DNA of 64,000 bases from Bacteroidia bacterium. GTDB lineage: Bacteria; Bacteroidota; Bacteroidia; J057. Position numbers and translations under genes: made by a program. Positions 45,313 through 54,428 of the stretch are shown here, in pieces. Location of the stretch: NCBI GenBank assembly GCA_030430205.1, contig JAUIGE010000001.1, positions 1-64,000 on the forward strand. The letters are read 5' to 3'. Under the pieces are notes generated by a model that saw only the letters and a list, made by a program, of their open reading frames with translations, made no database searches and was not told where the DNA came from. The first letter of the stretch is position 1; the number at the start of each line of letters is the position of its first letter.

Positions 45313-45876
45313 TTACTTCCTGAGCTTATCCTTAAACAGTTTTTCAAACTTCGCCACCTTCGGCCCAATGAGGTAATAGCAATATCCCTGCATGGGATTT
45401 TCATTATAGTAGTTCTGATGACCGCCTTCGGCGCGGTAGTAGTTGATCAGCGGGCTGATCTCGGTCACGATGGGATTGTCCCATATCCGGGCTTCTGTGG
45501 CCGCCTGCAAAGAAGCGCGGGCGATGCGCTCCTGCTCTTCATCATGAAAATAAATGACAGAGCGATATTGCGGGCCAATATCATTGCCCTGCTGGTTGGG
45601 CGTCGTAGGATCATGCGTTTTCCAGAAAACATCCAGGATCTCTTCGTAAGTCGTTTTTTGAGGATCAAAAACGATGCGGATGACCTCGGCATGTCCGGTC
45701 TTTTTGCCACAAACCTGCTCGTAAGTAGGGTTTTCTACATGTCCTCCGGAGTATCCGGATTCAACATGCACCACGCCCTCCAGGCGTTGGTATATGGCTT
45801 CTACACACCAGAAACAGCCCGCGCCTAAAGTGGCTTGCTGGTATGCTGGATTTTTTAATGCAATCGGATTGTACAT
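45313..45876 (-). CDS. msrA: Peptide-methionine (S)-S-oxide reductase
   Basis: A 187-residue repair enzyme reducing methionine-S-sulfoxide. The catalytic motif GCFWC has its nucleophile Cys near residue 21; EVIRIVFDPQKTTYEEILDVFW, TTPNQQGNDIGPQYRS and INYYRAEGGHQNYY are further family signatures. No msrB domain is fused. It lies 78 bases after the YyaL-type gene, separated by a 61-bp palindrome. Confidence 0.93.
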   Translation of the reverse strand: MYNPIALKNPAYQQATLGAGCFWCVEAIYQRLEGVVHVESGYSGGHVENPTYEQVCGKKTGHAEVIRIVFDPQKTTYEEILDVFWKTHDPTTPNQQGNDIGPQYRSVIYFHDEEQERIARASLQAATEARIWDNPIVTEISPLINYYRAEGGHQNYYNENPMQGYCYYLIGPKVAKFEKLFKDKLRK

Positions 45877-45898
45877 GGGGAATTTTGTTGGTTCGAAT

Positions 45899-45959
45899 TT
45901 TAGCCGTTTACCTGGTGTACTAAACTTTTAAAGTTTAGTACACCAGGTAAACGGCTAAA
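45899..45959. repeat. 61-bp near-perfect palindrome
   Basis: Arms of 30 bases at 45899-45928 and 45930-45959 (core CTAAACTTT-T-AAAGTTTAG) are exact inverted complements around one T. The right arm includes the stop codon of the YyaL-type gene, so the palindrome lies just where its transcript ends. It lacks a following T-run, so it is not a standard terminator. Confidence 0.85.
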
Positions 45960-48015
45960 CCATCTGCCCGATGGCCTGCTCCACATCATGAACTGGCAAC
46001 TGGCAGCTAAAGTTTTGACAAACAAAAATCGTCAATTCATCCATAAAACGACTTTCCAGCAGCGGAAGCCCGCTTTCCTTTTCAGCACCGGCATAGAGGG
46101 TATTAGGCAAAAAATAAAATTCAAATTCCATCCGCGCTTGCAGCGCGCCTGGGCCCGTAATAGCGACTTCATGATGCGGAAACGCATATTTCAGCATAAG
46201 CAGGGCCCAGTTGGCGTGCCAACTCGGATTCTTCAAAGCATCCGCTTTGATGTTGGCGAGCAGCTGATCCGCCGCCAGGCGGTAAGCCTCGCTGTGCATC
46301 AGCAGACCCATCGCATGCATGGCATGCGCGAGGACAGAGTTGGAGGCCGGAATGACATCGTCATTGGTCTCGGTCTTGCGGCTGACGAGGGGATCGTCCT
46401 CGTCTGAAGTATAGAAATACATGCCGGTATCGGCATCAAAGAAATGTGCCTGCACATGGGAGAGGAAGCCATTTGCCCATGTCAACCACCTTTCATCAAA
46501 AGTCACCTGGTAGAGCGCGATCAGCGCATCTGTCAGATTGGCATAATCATCAAGGAAAGCATTGATGCTACGTTTTCCGTTTTTGTAATTGCGGAAAAGG
46601 CGATAGCCATCGGTCAGCTTTTCTGTGAGAAAATGCGCGTTTTTGAGGGCTAGGTCGAGAAAGCTTTTCTCCCTTGTGACGCGGTAAGCGTCTATCAGGC
46701 CTTTGAGCATCAGGCCATTCCAGCTTGTCAGGATTTTGTCATCCAGGCCCGGGCGTATGCGTCCGTGGCGGGCTTCCATCAGTTTTTCCCTGCATGCCTC
46801 CATTTTTTGTTGAAAAGCAACTACTTTTTTCCCTTCCTTTTCGGCAAAAGTCTTCTCTGTTTCCAACACAAACAGCACATTGGTCGCCGTCTGCGTATGC
46901 GCCTCTATCCAGTTGCCTTCCGGCAAAACATTATAATAAGCGGCAAATTCCTTTGCATCTTCTTCTCCCAGGATGTTTGCAATTTCCTCATAATCCCAGG
47001 TGTAAAATTTCCCTTCAACACCTTCAGAATCAGCATCTAAAGAAGAATAAAAGCCGCCTTCCGGAGACATCAGCTCCCGCTTTGCAAAAGCGATCGTCTG
47101 GTAGATCACCCGCTTGTACAAGCCATTCACATCCTTTGGATATTTTTGCGTGGCCTGATAGGCTTCGGCATAGAGGCTGAGGAGCTGGCCGTTGTCATAG
47201 AGCATTTTTTCAAAATGCGGTACTTTCCAGTAGGGATCCACGGAATAGCGGGCAAAGCCGCCCCCCAATTGGTCGTATATGCCTCCAAAGGCCATGCGCT
47301 GCAAGGTCACATGGGCAGCTTGCAGCAGGCGTTGCACGATCTCATCTCCCTCGCCCAGGGTCGAGGCAAGCAGGCTGGCGGCCCGCAGCAGGAAGATATT
47401 GTTCATCGGTAGCGGAAATTTATTCCGCTGGCTTTGCCTGCCACCAAACTGTAGGTCGATGCTGCGCGTCCAGGCGTCGCTCATCTGGCGGATCTCCGCC
47501 TGGGTGAAAGGCGAAGCCTCTGTTTTGACCAGTTGACCCATATTTTGAATATGGTGTGTGATGTTTTCGGCGGCTTCGATCACCCGCGAGCGATCTTCGC
47601 GGTAGACGGTGGCGAGCTGATTCAGCACGGCTGTCCAGTTGTTTTTGGGGAAGTAGGTTCCCCCCGATACCGGCCTGCCGTCAGGCAGGGCGAAGCAGTT
47701 GAGGGGCCAGCCGCCCTGGCCCGTGATCAGCACCACCGCATCCATATAGATTTGGTCTATATCCGGGCGCTCTTCCCGATCTACTTTGATACAAACAAAG
47801 TGCTCATTCATGATGGCCGCAACGGTCTCATCTTCAAAAGACTCATGCTCCATCACATGGCACCAGTGGCAGGCAGCGTAGCCGATGCTGACCAAAATAA
47901 GTTTGTCCTCCGTCTTCGCTTTTTCAAGCGCTTCAGGCCCCCATGGGTACCAATTGACAGGATTTTGGGCATGTTGCAGCAGGTAAGGGCTGCTTTCGTG
48001 GATGAGTTTGTTCAT
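45955..48015 (-). CDS. Thioredoxin-domain protein of the YyaL/SSP411 family
   Basis: A 686-residue protein. The N-terminal thioredoxin-like domain has CHWCH (Cys49, Cys52) within [13 protein letters not shown]...[16 protein letters not shown]. The rest resembles an (alpha/alpha)6 barrel of N-acylglucosamine epimerase type ([54 protein letters not shown]). The family is widespread but its reaction is uncertain. No signal peptide is seen, so it is probably cytoplasmic. Its 3' end overlaps the palindrome. Confidence 0.85.
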   Translation of the reverse strand: MNKLIHESSPYLLQHAQNPVNWYPWGPEALEKAKTEDKLILVSIGYAACHWCHVMEHESFEDETVAAIMNEHFVCIKVDREERPDIDQIYMDAVVLITGQGGWPLNCFALPDGRPVSGGTYFPKNNWTAVLNQLATVYREDRSRVIEAAENITHHIQNMGQLVKTEASPFTQAEIRQMSDAWTRSIDLQFGGRQSQRNKFPLPMNNIFLLRAASLLASTLGEGDEIVQRLLQAAHVTLQRMAFGGIYDQLGGGFARYSVDPYWKVPHFEKMLYDNGQLLSLYAEAYQATQKYPKDVNGLYKRVIYQTIAFAKRELMSPEGGFYSSLDADSEGVEGKFYTWDYEEIANILGEEDAKEFAAYYNVLPEGNWIEAHTQTATNVLFVLETEKTFAEKEGKKVVAFQQKMEACREKLMEARHGRIRPGLDDKILTSWNGLMLKGLIDAYRVTREKSFLDLALKNAHFLTEKLTDGYRLFRNYKNGKRSINAFLDDYANLTDALIALYQVTFDERWLTWANGFLSHVQAHFFDADTGMYFYTSDEDDPLVSRKTETNDDVIPASNSVLAHAMHAMGLLMHSEAYRLAADQLLANIKADALKNPSWHANWALLMLKYAFPHHEVAITGPGALQARMEFEFYFLPNTLYAGAEKESGLPLLESRFMDELTIFVCQNFSCQLPVHDVEQAIGQMV

Positions 48016-48151
48016 GTGACGAACCTACATTTTATTGGTCAAAGGATAAAACTTTGCTATCTTTCATCGAAGCTTTCCGACTAACGTGTTTTTCATACCA
48101 TAGTTTTAATATTGGTTTTTTTGTACTTGTTCTGAACACGAGAATCCTGTC

Positions 48152-50278
48152 ATGCGTTTTTCTTATTTGCTCCCCTTTTTTGTATCTCTTTGTATATCAC
48201 TTGGGGCTCATGCCCAGGCATGGGAATGGGTCCAGACAGCGGGCAGCGATAAGCAGATCAACTATGGCGCAACCCTCGCCACAGATGCTCAGGGCAATGT
48301 TTATGTGGCAGGTTGCCATCACCCGGCTCTTCATCTTCACAAAAATGTTGAAAGTAGAAATACGATCAGCCTGGTCAATACGGTCACAAGGGACGAACGC
48401 ATGTTTGTCGCCAAGTACAACCGGCGCGGCGAACTCCTATGGGCCAACCACAGCATAGGTCGCTATGTAGAAGCCCGCTCTGTGGTGACCGATAACAAAG
48501 GCAATGTGTATGTCTCGGGTCGCTTTGCTTCGAAAACCATGTTTGGTTCACGCGACGGCAACAACAAGCGTTTGATTGGCTCTGAACCGGGTCTGATGTT
48601 TTTGGCAAAATACAGCACCCAGGGGAACCTGCTTTGGGTGGTAAAGGGGGGAAGCCTGTTGGGGAAAAACTCGGGCGAAGCCCTGGTTATGGACGGAGAT
48701 CGCATTTTCATGGCAGGCTATGCCCAAAGGATAGGGGAGCAGCCTTTGACCTTTCACTCAGCAGATTATAACCGAAAAGACTTTTTGCCTGTGTCCGAGC
48801 CTTCCACGGAGGGAAATATGATAGGCTTTGTGATCATCTACAATAGTGCTGGCAAACTGCTGGATGCGCGTTTTCTGGGCGGAAAAAATGGCCAGGTTTA
48901 TTTGCATGATATCAAAATGGATAGCCGAGGCAATTACTTCCTCAGTGGCATTTTTAGCGGCAATTTTCGCATCCATAGCAAAATATTTGTAGCAGAAAGC
49001 AAAGAGGAAGAAGGCCTCATCCTTGCCTTTGATGTAGACAAATTACTTCAGTGGGACCTCCGCATCGAAGGCCGCTTCGCGGCCAACTCTTACCCGCGCC
49101 TTGCGCTGATCCGCGAAAAACTCGCCTATGGCTTCGTCTGCGAAGGCAAAGCCCGCATCTTCGGCCCTTTTGGGGAGCCGAAGTTTCTGGGAAGCGAAGC
49201 TTCCTGGGAGCAGACGCTTTTTGCCAGTCAGACTGATCTGAAAGGATACCCCAGTTGGCAATTTCAGGCGCGTGCGCCTCAGGGAGGCATGGGCGTCCAT
49301 GATCTGACTTTTAACCCGCAGGGCCAGCTCCTGCTGGCGGGTCATTATACCGACGAATTGCTGCTGGGAGAGAAAACACTTCGAAGCCAGGGAAAGGCTT
49401 TGGCTTCAGGCGCGGTCTTGCGCAGCCCCGATACGGAGCTGCCTGACAAAAACCTTTTTGTCACTCAATTTAACACCCGAGGAAACCCCCAGTGGACCAT
49501 GGGCTCTGAAAATGGGCGATACGAAATCCCCTATGCCATCGCATGTGACCTGCAAGGGCAGGTTTATACCACGGGTTACTTCAACCAGGCGCAGGATGTG
49601 GCCTTTGGCAGAGCGCCCGTGCGGGCCTTGGGAGAAGTGAATATTTTTCTGGCGAGGATCAATCCTGACAAATTGGACCACGAAATCCGCTATCCGCAGA
49701 TTCCCCTTCCCAAAGACATAGCCGAAGAAGCGCGAAGCCTGCAAAGCCGACAGCTGGTTTTGCGGCAGGAAATCATCGTCCAAAGCCAGGAATTGGACAT
49801 TTACCTCTGGGACAACCGCCAGTTGGATGGGGACATCATTTCGCTTTATATGGGGGACAGTTGTATCCTGAGTAAGTATTCTCTTCAGGCGCATAACAAG
49901 CACATTCATGTGCGCATCCCGAGGGATACCCTCTCACAATTAATTTTGTATGCAGAAAATGTAGGCGAAATAAGCCCCAATACAGCGGCGCTTACCATCT
50001 CCGACGGCTACAGCCGTCAGCGGATACACCTGCAGGCAGGACTCGACAGGTCTGAAGGATTGACCATCCTCTATGAACGCCCTCCCAGAAGCGGAGCAGA
50101 AATTCCCATGGCACATGCGGAAGAGCTCCGGGAAAATGCCATTGCCTTACCCGAAAAAACAGCCCCCAAATTACTTCTAAGCAGCTCGGTTCCCGTTTCT
50201 CCTCCCATTATGAATCCGGCTCCCCTGAGGGGTTGGCCCCGCGTAAAAAGTTGGTGGAAAACTTTGTTTAAAAAGTAA
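48152..50278 (+). CDS. Secreted beta-propeller-like (SBBP-type) repeat protein
   Basis: A 708-residue protein with a signal peptide (MRFSYLLPFFVSLCISLGAHAQ). Repeats of the type D..GNVYVAG/FVAKYN..GELLW occur through residues ~30-500, a pattern seen in SBBP-repeat propellers (TDAQGNVYVAGCHH; TDNKGNVYVSGRFA; FLAKYSTQGNLLWV; FVTQFNTRGNPQWTM). The C-terminal ~200 residues carry a different beta region. I see no T9SS sorting domain, although an export mechanism of that type is not excluded. Function unknown. Confidence 0.7.
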   Translation: MRFSYLLPFFVSLCISLGAHAQAWEWVQTAGSDKQINYGATLATDAQGNVYVAGCHHPALHLHKNVESRNTISLVNTVTRDERMFVAKYNRRGELLWANHSIGRYVEARSVVTDNKGNVYVSGRFASKTMFGSRDGNNKRLIGSEPGLMFLAKYSTQGNLLWVVKGGSLLGKNSGEALVMDGDRIFMAGYAQRIGEQPLTFHSADYNRKDFLPVSEPSTEGNMIGFVIIYNSAGKLLDARFLGGKNGQVYLHDIKMDSRGNYFLSGIFSGNFRIHSKIFVAESKEEEGLILAFDVDKLLQWDLRIEGRFAANSYPRLALIREKLAYGFVCEGKARIFGPFGEPKFLGSEASWEQTLFASQTDLKGYPSWQFQARAPQGGMGVHDLTFNPQGQLLLAGHYTDELLLGEKTLRSQGKALASGAVLRSPDTELPDKNLFVTQFNTRGNPQWTMGSENGRYEIPYAIACDLQGQVYTTGYFNQAQDVAFGRAPVRALGEVNIFLARINPDKLDHEIRYPQIPLPKDIAEEARSLQSRQLVLRQEIIVQSQELDIYLWDNRQLDGDIISLYMGDSCILSKYSLQAHNKHIHVRIPRDTLSQLILYAENVGEISPNTAALTISDGYSRQRIHLQAGLDRSEGLTILYERPPRSGAEIPMAHAEELRENAIALPEKTAPKLLLSSSVPVSPPIMNPAPLRGWPRVKSWWKTLFKK

Positions 50279-50283
50279 ACCCC

Positions 50284-50925
50284 TTACTCGCCATTCCCCA
50301 ATCGCAAAAAAGATTTGCGCATGATATAGACCATCATCTCCTGTAGGTCTACAGGAATGCGGTTGCCCTGGATGATCAGGGCGTCGGCCTGGCCTGCGAT
50401 GCTTTGAAAAAGCCATTGGGTGATCTCAAAAAGCGAGTCGCTTTCGGTGAAAGTCAGGTACATGCGGATGCTTTCGGTAAAGCCGATGCTATTGCCTGCA
50501 TGGCCTTCATCCATGATGATTTTGGCGTTGGTGTTGGGTACCTTGAATTTGTCGCCGCGCTCCAGCCAGCGGTAGCGCGTGCCGAAGAGGCGGTATTTCA
50601 GGTCCTTGTCCTTGGTGATGATTTCGATCTTCATGCCTTCAAAGGCAAACTGGGCTTCGTCCCGGAAGATGTCTTCTTGAGACTTTTGTGGAATTTTCTT
50701 TTCTCCTTTGAGAAAAGGCTTCACCTTCTCTGCCAGCGCTTCTATGCGCTGGAAGCGGCGGTTGGCGAGTTCCTTGACGACTTCGTCTTCGTACTTCTCG
50801 AACTTGTCGGGATGGTATTTGAGGCGCTGCTCTTTGTGCAGTTGCTCAAAAGTTTCGGCATCCAATGCTTCGAGGCTTTGTCCGAAAATTTCCTGGATTT
50901 CTTTTTTTTCCTCTGGACTGATCAT
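50284..50925 (-). CDS. J-domain protein with unknown C-terminal domain
   Basis: A 213-residue protein. Residues 1-75 resemble a J domain with HPD at 38-40 (KEQRLKYHPDKFEKYEDEVVKELANRRFQRIEALAEKVKPFL), suggesting a DnaK co-chaperone. The remaining ~130 residues (GMKIEIITKDKDLKYRLFGTRYRWLERGDKFKVPNTNAKI ...) have no recognised domain. It is convergent with the beta-propeller gene (5-base gap). Confidence 0.65.
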   Translation of the reverse strand: MISPEEKKEIQEIFGQSLEALDAETFEQLHKEQRLKYHPDKFEKYEDEVVKELANRRFQRIEALAEKVKPFLKGEKKIPQKSQEDIFRDEAQFAFEGMKIEIITKDKDLKYRLFGTRYRWLERGDKFKVPNTNAKIIMDEGHAGNSIGFTESIRMYLTFTESDSLFEITQWLFQSIAGQADALIIQGNRIPVDLQEMMVYIMRKSFLRLGNGE

Positions 50926-50947
50926 GGTATTTTTTTGACGCTGATGA

Positions 50948-50996
50948 ACACTGATTTACACGGTTTCTTATCAGTATAGTCAGTGTAAATCTGTGT
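50948..50996. repeat. Inverted ACACTGATTTACAC repeat
   Basis: ACACTGATTTACAC (50948-50961) and GTGTAAATCTGTGT (50983-50996) are inverted complements with one mismatch. They belong to a common Bacteroidota intergenic motif family; a shorter relative, ACGCAGATAACGCTGATTC, lies near 6280-6300. No gene is present. Confidence 0.6.
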
Positions 50997-51001
50997 CTGA
51001 A

Positions 51002-52756
51002 TTATAGACCTAAGTCGCTCATCGCCCCATTCCATCTTCCGACCGGATAGCGATTGTGGCTTTTTTCGTAGTAAGGGGAACGCTCATAGATAAAGGAAAG
51101 TTGCGCCCACCAGTTTTTTGCAAAAGCCTCATCCTCAGCTTTTTTTGCTTCGAATTCTTCTTTCAGCTTTTTGTCCTCCTTCAGCATCTGAGCAGCCTCA
51201 TCTTCAAACAGATAGGGGGAGAAATATTCCTTTTGCATCAAAATGCCATCAAAAAATCCCCAACGAAAGAAGGAGTCATGAGATTCCGGCTCAAGCACAT
51301 GCACGATATAATCGTTGGCCATCTGATCGGTGACAATCAGCTTGTCGCCTTTGTGATAGCTCATGGGCATGACTTCCCGACGCGTCACGACTTCGTCGTA
51401 ATAGAAATGGCCCTCATAAGGCCGGTTGCGGTTTTTGAAAGAAGTGATATAGCTCACTTCGACCTCGATGGTCATGTCTTTTTCCAGGCTTTTCATTTCC
51501 ACCCCATTTGCTTCCATCCGTTCAATCACCTCGTCGTAAGCCTGCGGCAGGATATACACCCTGGGTTTTTTGACAGAAAAAGTGGGTTTATAATGCTCAA
51601 AATAATCGACCTCTTTGCTGTAAGGCGCTGAGCGATCATAGTACCAACGCTGTTGGCCGGTGACTTCGCTGGTCTTGTATTTGGCTTCGTAGCCATCAAA
51701 CATCAGGCTGCTTTTTCGCTGCTTGTCCAATTCCCATGTTAGCACATATTCTTCCTGCTGACGAATGCTTTCGCGGCTTTGCTTCAACACACGGCCGATC
51801 TCCTCATGCTCCTTGTTGACATGCGTCAGGGTTCCGAGGATAAACTCATAAGTCGCTGTGACGCGCTGCTCAAAGGTCTTGAGCATGTGCGCCTCCGTGA
51901 TGAAGCAGAGGCTGTGAAACAGATTCGCATAGCCGCTGGAATAGCGCGGGTGGTCCAGAAAGCCCATCAGCCCATCTTCGGGCGTACGGCCCATATTGTA
52001 GACATAAGGGCAAATCGGAATCTTCTTTGCCGCCATATGCTTTTTGATTGCGGGCAGGAGTGCCTGATCCATATAGCCCCTGAGCTGCGGTGGCGCCTTG
52101 TCGGGCAGGGAAGGGATATAGGTCAAATGCGCAGGATAATCGGCACCATTGGTGGTGTGGGTGTCGATGAAGACATCGGGCTTCCATGCCTGGAAGATGC
52201 GCGTGAGCGAAAGGGCATTTTTCGAATCGCATTTGATAAAATCGCGGTTGAGATCGAGGTTTTTGGCGTTGCCACGAAAGCCCTGCTCGGCAGGGCCGAG
52301 CTGGTTGGCGCGGGTACAGCACCCGCGGTTGAGGGAGCCGCCGATATTGTATATCGGCACGATGCAGATCACGCTGTGATCGAGCAGGCTTTGCATGGAG
52401 CTTTGCTCCATGAGGTCGCGCGCCAGCATCATGCAGGCGTCTACGCCGCAGGATTCGCCAGGATGTATGGCGTTGTTGATGAAGAGGATGCGCTTGCCGC
52501 TTTGGCGGACAGCTGCAGGATCAAAGACTTTGTCTTTGGAGATGACGACGAGGTTGAGAGGGCGGCCGACGTCTGTCAGGCCGTATTCGAGCAGTTTTAG
52601 CTGCGGATAGGCCGCGTCCAGCTTTTGGTAAAAGCTGATGGCTTGCTCATGGGTAGCGGAATGTGTCTTTCCGCTTTTTTCGTAGGGGGTTTCGAATTCG
52701 TCGGAGACGAGGGAGAGGAGGAGTGCTGCGGTGAGCAGAAGGAGGATGCGAGTCAT
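51002..52756 (-). CDS. Secreted M14-family zinc carboxypeptidase
   Basis: A 584-residue protein with a signal peptide (MTRILLLLTAALLLSLVS). The catalytic domain shows the zinc motif HPGE (in FINNAIHPGESCG), NLDLNRDFI, the third ligand region DTHTTNGADYPAHL and catalytic Glu context FITEAHMLK. The C-terminal ~230 residues are an unassigned beta region. It probably digests peptides in the periplasm or outside. It precedes the HTH gene on the same strand. Confidence 0.85.
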   Translation of the reverse strand: MTRILLLLTAALLLSLVSDEFETPYEKSGKTHSATHEQAISFYQKLDAAYPQLKLLEYGLTDVGRPLNLVVISKDKVFDPAAVRQSGKRILFINNAIHPGESCGVDACMMLARDLMEQSSMQSLLDHSVICIVPIYNIGGSLNRGCCTRANQLGPAEQGFRGNAKNLDLNRDFIKCDSKNALSLTRIFQAWKPDVFIDTHTTNGADYPAHLTYIPSLPDKAPPQLRGYMDQALLPAIKKHMAAKKIPICPYVYNMGRTPEDGLMGFLDHPRYSSGYANLFHSLCFITEAHMLKTFEQRVTATYEFILGTLTHVNKEHEEIGRVLKQSRESIRQQEEYVLTWELDKQRKSSLMFDGYEAKYKTSEVTGQQRWYYDRSAPYSKEVDYFEHYKPTFSVKKPRVYILPQAYDEVIERMEANGVEMKSLEKDMTIEVEVSYITSFKNRNRPYEGHFYYDEVVTRREVMPMSYHKGDKLIVTDQMANDYIVHVLEPESHDSFFRWGFFDGILMQKEYFSPYLFEDEAAQMLKEDKKLKEEFEAKKAEDEAFAKNWWAQLSFIYERSPYYEKSHNRYPVGRWNGAMSDLGL

Positions 52757-52772
52757 GTATTTTTCGAATTAA

Positions 52773-53264
52773 TCAGCCAGCATGCTTGAGCAAATTTGTT
52801 AAATTAAACTCATTGTAAATATTTGAATTCTGTTCCTTGATTTCCAAAACCTCATTTTTATTTTGAATTTGAAGCAAAAGAATAGGGTCAACCGAAAAAA
52901 TCTTTCCAAGCTTGATCGCAAGGTCAGAATTGAGTTTTCGTTTACCGTTAATGATTGCGCTGAAGTTACTTTCCTTCAAGCCAATAAACTCAGCTAATTC
53001 TTTGTTTTTTATTCCCAGAAACCCAAATAAGATTTTCAGATAATCACCAATTAATTTCTTCTCAGAGGTATTTTCCGACCTTAAATAACTTTCCATTTGA
53101 ATCCTGACAGATAAAAACTGATGAGCAAGTCGTTCCTCTTGTGAAAAGGAATTTGCACGTGCTTTTATCTTTTCCTGGAGGATTTTAAAGTCCCTGTGGG
53201 AGGTATCAATTTTTGTATCCCCGATTCCATTTATACCTCCTTCATTGATAAATTCCTTTGCCAT
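52773..53264 (-). CDS. HTH-domain protein, probable antitoxin/autoregulator (HigA-like)
   Basis: A 163-residue protein whose central-to-C-terminal part has a Cro/C1-type helix-turn-helix (LGIKNKELAEFIGLKESNFSAIINGKRKLNSDLAIKLGKIF, residues ~88-130). The first ~75 residues are Lys/Glu-rich. It starts 12 bases after the acetyltransferase-like gene. A 17-bp palindrome precedes the pair and is a likely operator. The region is much more A/T-rich than its flanks, suggesting recent acquisition. Confidence 0.7.
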   Translation of the reverse strand: MAKEFINEGGINGIGDTKIDTSHRDFKILQEKIKARANSFSQEERLAHQFLSVRIQMESYLRSENTSEKKLIGDYLKILFGFLGIKNKELAEFIGLKESNFSAIINGKRKLNSDLAIKLGKIFSVDPILLLQIQNKNEVLEIKEQNSNIYNEFNLTNLLKHAG

Positions 53265-53276
53265 GCTTCTGCTTGA

Positions 53277-53771
53277 TTATAATTTTTTACCTAAATATTT
53301 CGCCATTAATGCTTTTGCCTGCTCAGGCTCAATAAACATACGCCTTCTTATTGCAAGTGTAGCTCCATACTTCTCCTGGTATAAGGAAACCAATGATGAT
53401 TTACTTTCAAAGGACAAGAAACCCATATAATCCCCTTTTCCTAATTCAAAACTTTTTTCACAGGCAAATGCAATCAAGGCTCCAGCTACATTTTCATATT
53501 TCCCTTTGCTTCCATAGTTATGGGGTGCTACTTCAACATTATTCATAAATAATGCTTCATCGTCTACAAGCGTCAGCATTAACAATCCTTCAGCAGATGA
53601 AGGCATATTTTTTAGGGTAAGCTTGAAAAAAATTGCTTGTTCTGATTTTAAAAGCTCTTTCCAATTAAATTTCCATTTCCCTTTTAAGCTGGATAAGTCT
53701 GATTTTCCAAATTCCGTTATTTGTGCTAAAAACTCAGACCCGGTTTCTGCTTCTATGATGTGAAGTTCCAT
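53277..53771 (-). CDS. GNAT-like acetyltransferase-fold protein, possible toxin
   Basis: A 164-residue protein with a GNAT-like pattern: a beta strand LLMLTLVDDEALFMNNVEVAP followed by GKYENVAGALIAFACEKSFELG (acetyl-CoA-binding region likely), and SLYQEKYGATLAIRRRMF near the end. The canonical RxxGxG/A motif is not clear, so the fold is inferred. It begins at the ATG 53771, downstream of a palindrome, and is followed by an HTH gene with 12 bases between. This resembles type II toxin-antitoxin order with the toxin gene first. Function untested. Confidence 0.5.
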   Translation of the reverse strand: MELHIIEAETGSEFLAQITEFGKSDLSSLKGKWKFNWKELLKSEQAIFFKLTLKNMPSSAEGLLMLTLVDDEALFMNNVEVAPHNYGSKGKYENVAGALIAFACEKSFELGKGDYMGFLSFESKSSLVSLYQEKYGATLAIRRRMFIEPEQAKALMAKYLGKKL

Positions 53772-53791
53772 TTTAGTAAAAGTACAAAAAA

Positions 53792-53808
53792 TTATCAATA
53801 ATTGATAA
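53792..53808 (-). promoter_or_regulatory. Operator-like palindrome TTATCAAT-A-ATTGATAA
   Basis: TTATCAAT (53792-53799) and ATTGATAA (53801-53808) are exact inverted complements around one A, 20 bases upstream of the acetyltransferase-like ATG at 53771. Its position and symmetry fit an autoregulatory site for the downstream HTH protein. It overlaps the region where the promoter must lie. Confidence 0.6.
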
Positions 53809-53816
53809 GAATATTC

Positions 53817-53955
53817 AGGGCTTTCCTATAAAACCATATAGGGCATAGAAGTTCATATACGGCCTTCATATCAGCAAGCTTATATGAACTCAATGCCCTT
53901 ATATGGTTCAAAAATGTAGCCCATATTGAAAAATTGGTTTTTATAGGAAAACCCT
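53817..53955. mobile_element. 139-bp hairpin (MITE-like) element
   Basis: The outer arms AGGGCTTTCCTATAAAACC (53817-53835) and GGTTTTTATAGGAAAACCCT (53936-53955) pair with few mismatches, and the inner arms ACCATATAGGGCAT/AGTTCATAT pair with ATATGAACT/ATGCCCTTATATGGT. Folding would give one long stem. It lies immediately beyond the operator-like palindrome. No reading frame is present. Confidence 0.6.
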
Positions 53956-53988
53956 ATAGAATATTTTAGCCTAATGGCCGTGTTCTTT

Positions 53989-54381
53989 CTATTTCTCCTC
54001 GGTTAGATTGAAGTTAAAAGGCATATTAACCCAAAACTTTATAGGCTTACTTCCTTGCATGGCTGGTTCAAATTTGAGTAAATGGATTTTACGTTTCACT
54101 GCAGCAGCAAGTAGGGGATGTGCTTCTTCTATCACTATATGTCTGACATAGTTGCCTTGTTCATCTACTAAAACCCGCATCACAACTTTTCCTTCAATAT
54201 CCTGTAAGCGCGCCCCTAAAGGGTATTTAATTTGTTGGCTTACTTCTGGAAGATTGAGGGGAATAGGCTCTGTTGACACAAATGTAAATTTGCTGGTATC
54301 GGCTTCAAGTGTGGTATTGGGGTTTTGCGCACTTGCGCTAAGGGAACAAATGGTAAAAAGGGCAAAGATTAGGCTTTTCAT
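53989..54381 (-). CDS. Secreted TonB C-terminal-like domain protein
   Basis: A 130-residue protein with a signal peptide (MKSLIFALFTICSLSASA) from the ATG at 54381. Residues ~45-125 resemble a TonB C-terminal domain (IKYPLGARLQDIEGKVVMRVLVDEQGNYVRHIVIEEAHPLLAAA...LLKFEPAMQGSKPIKFWVNMPFNF). No membrane anchor or proline-rich linker is present, so it is not a full TonB; it may be a periplasmic partner of outer-membrane transport. Confidence 0.7.
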   Translation of the reverse strand: MKSLIFALFTICSLSASAQNPNTTLEADTSKFTFVSTEPIPLNLPEVSQQIKYPLGARLQDIEGKVVMRVLVDEQGNYVRHIVIEEAHPLLAAAVKRKIHLLKFEPAMQGSKPIKFWVNMPFNFNLTEEK

Positions 54382-54428
54382 AAAGATGTAGTATATTTTG
54401 AGATTTAGTTTATACTGAACACTTTTCC

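Noticed and set aside
45890-45960. tRNA-like GGTTCGAATT sequence near the palindrome
   Set aside because: The surrounding bases do not form a cloverleaf; the region is the 61-bp palindrome.
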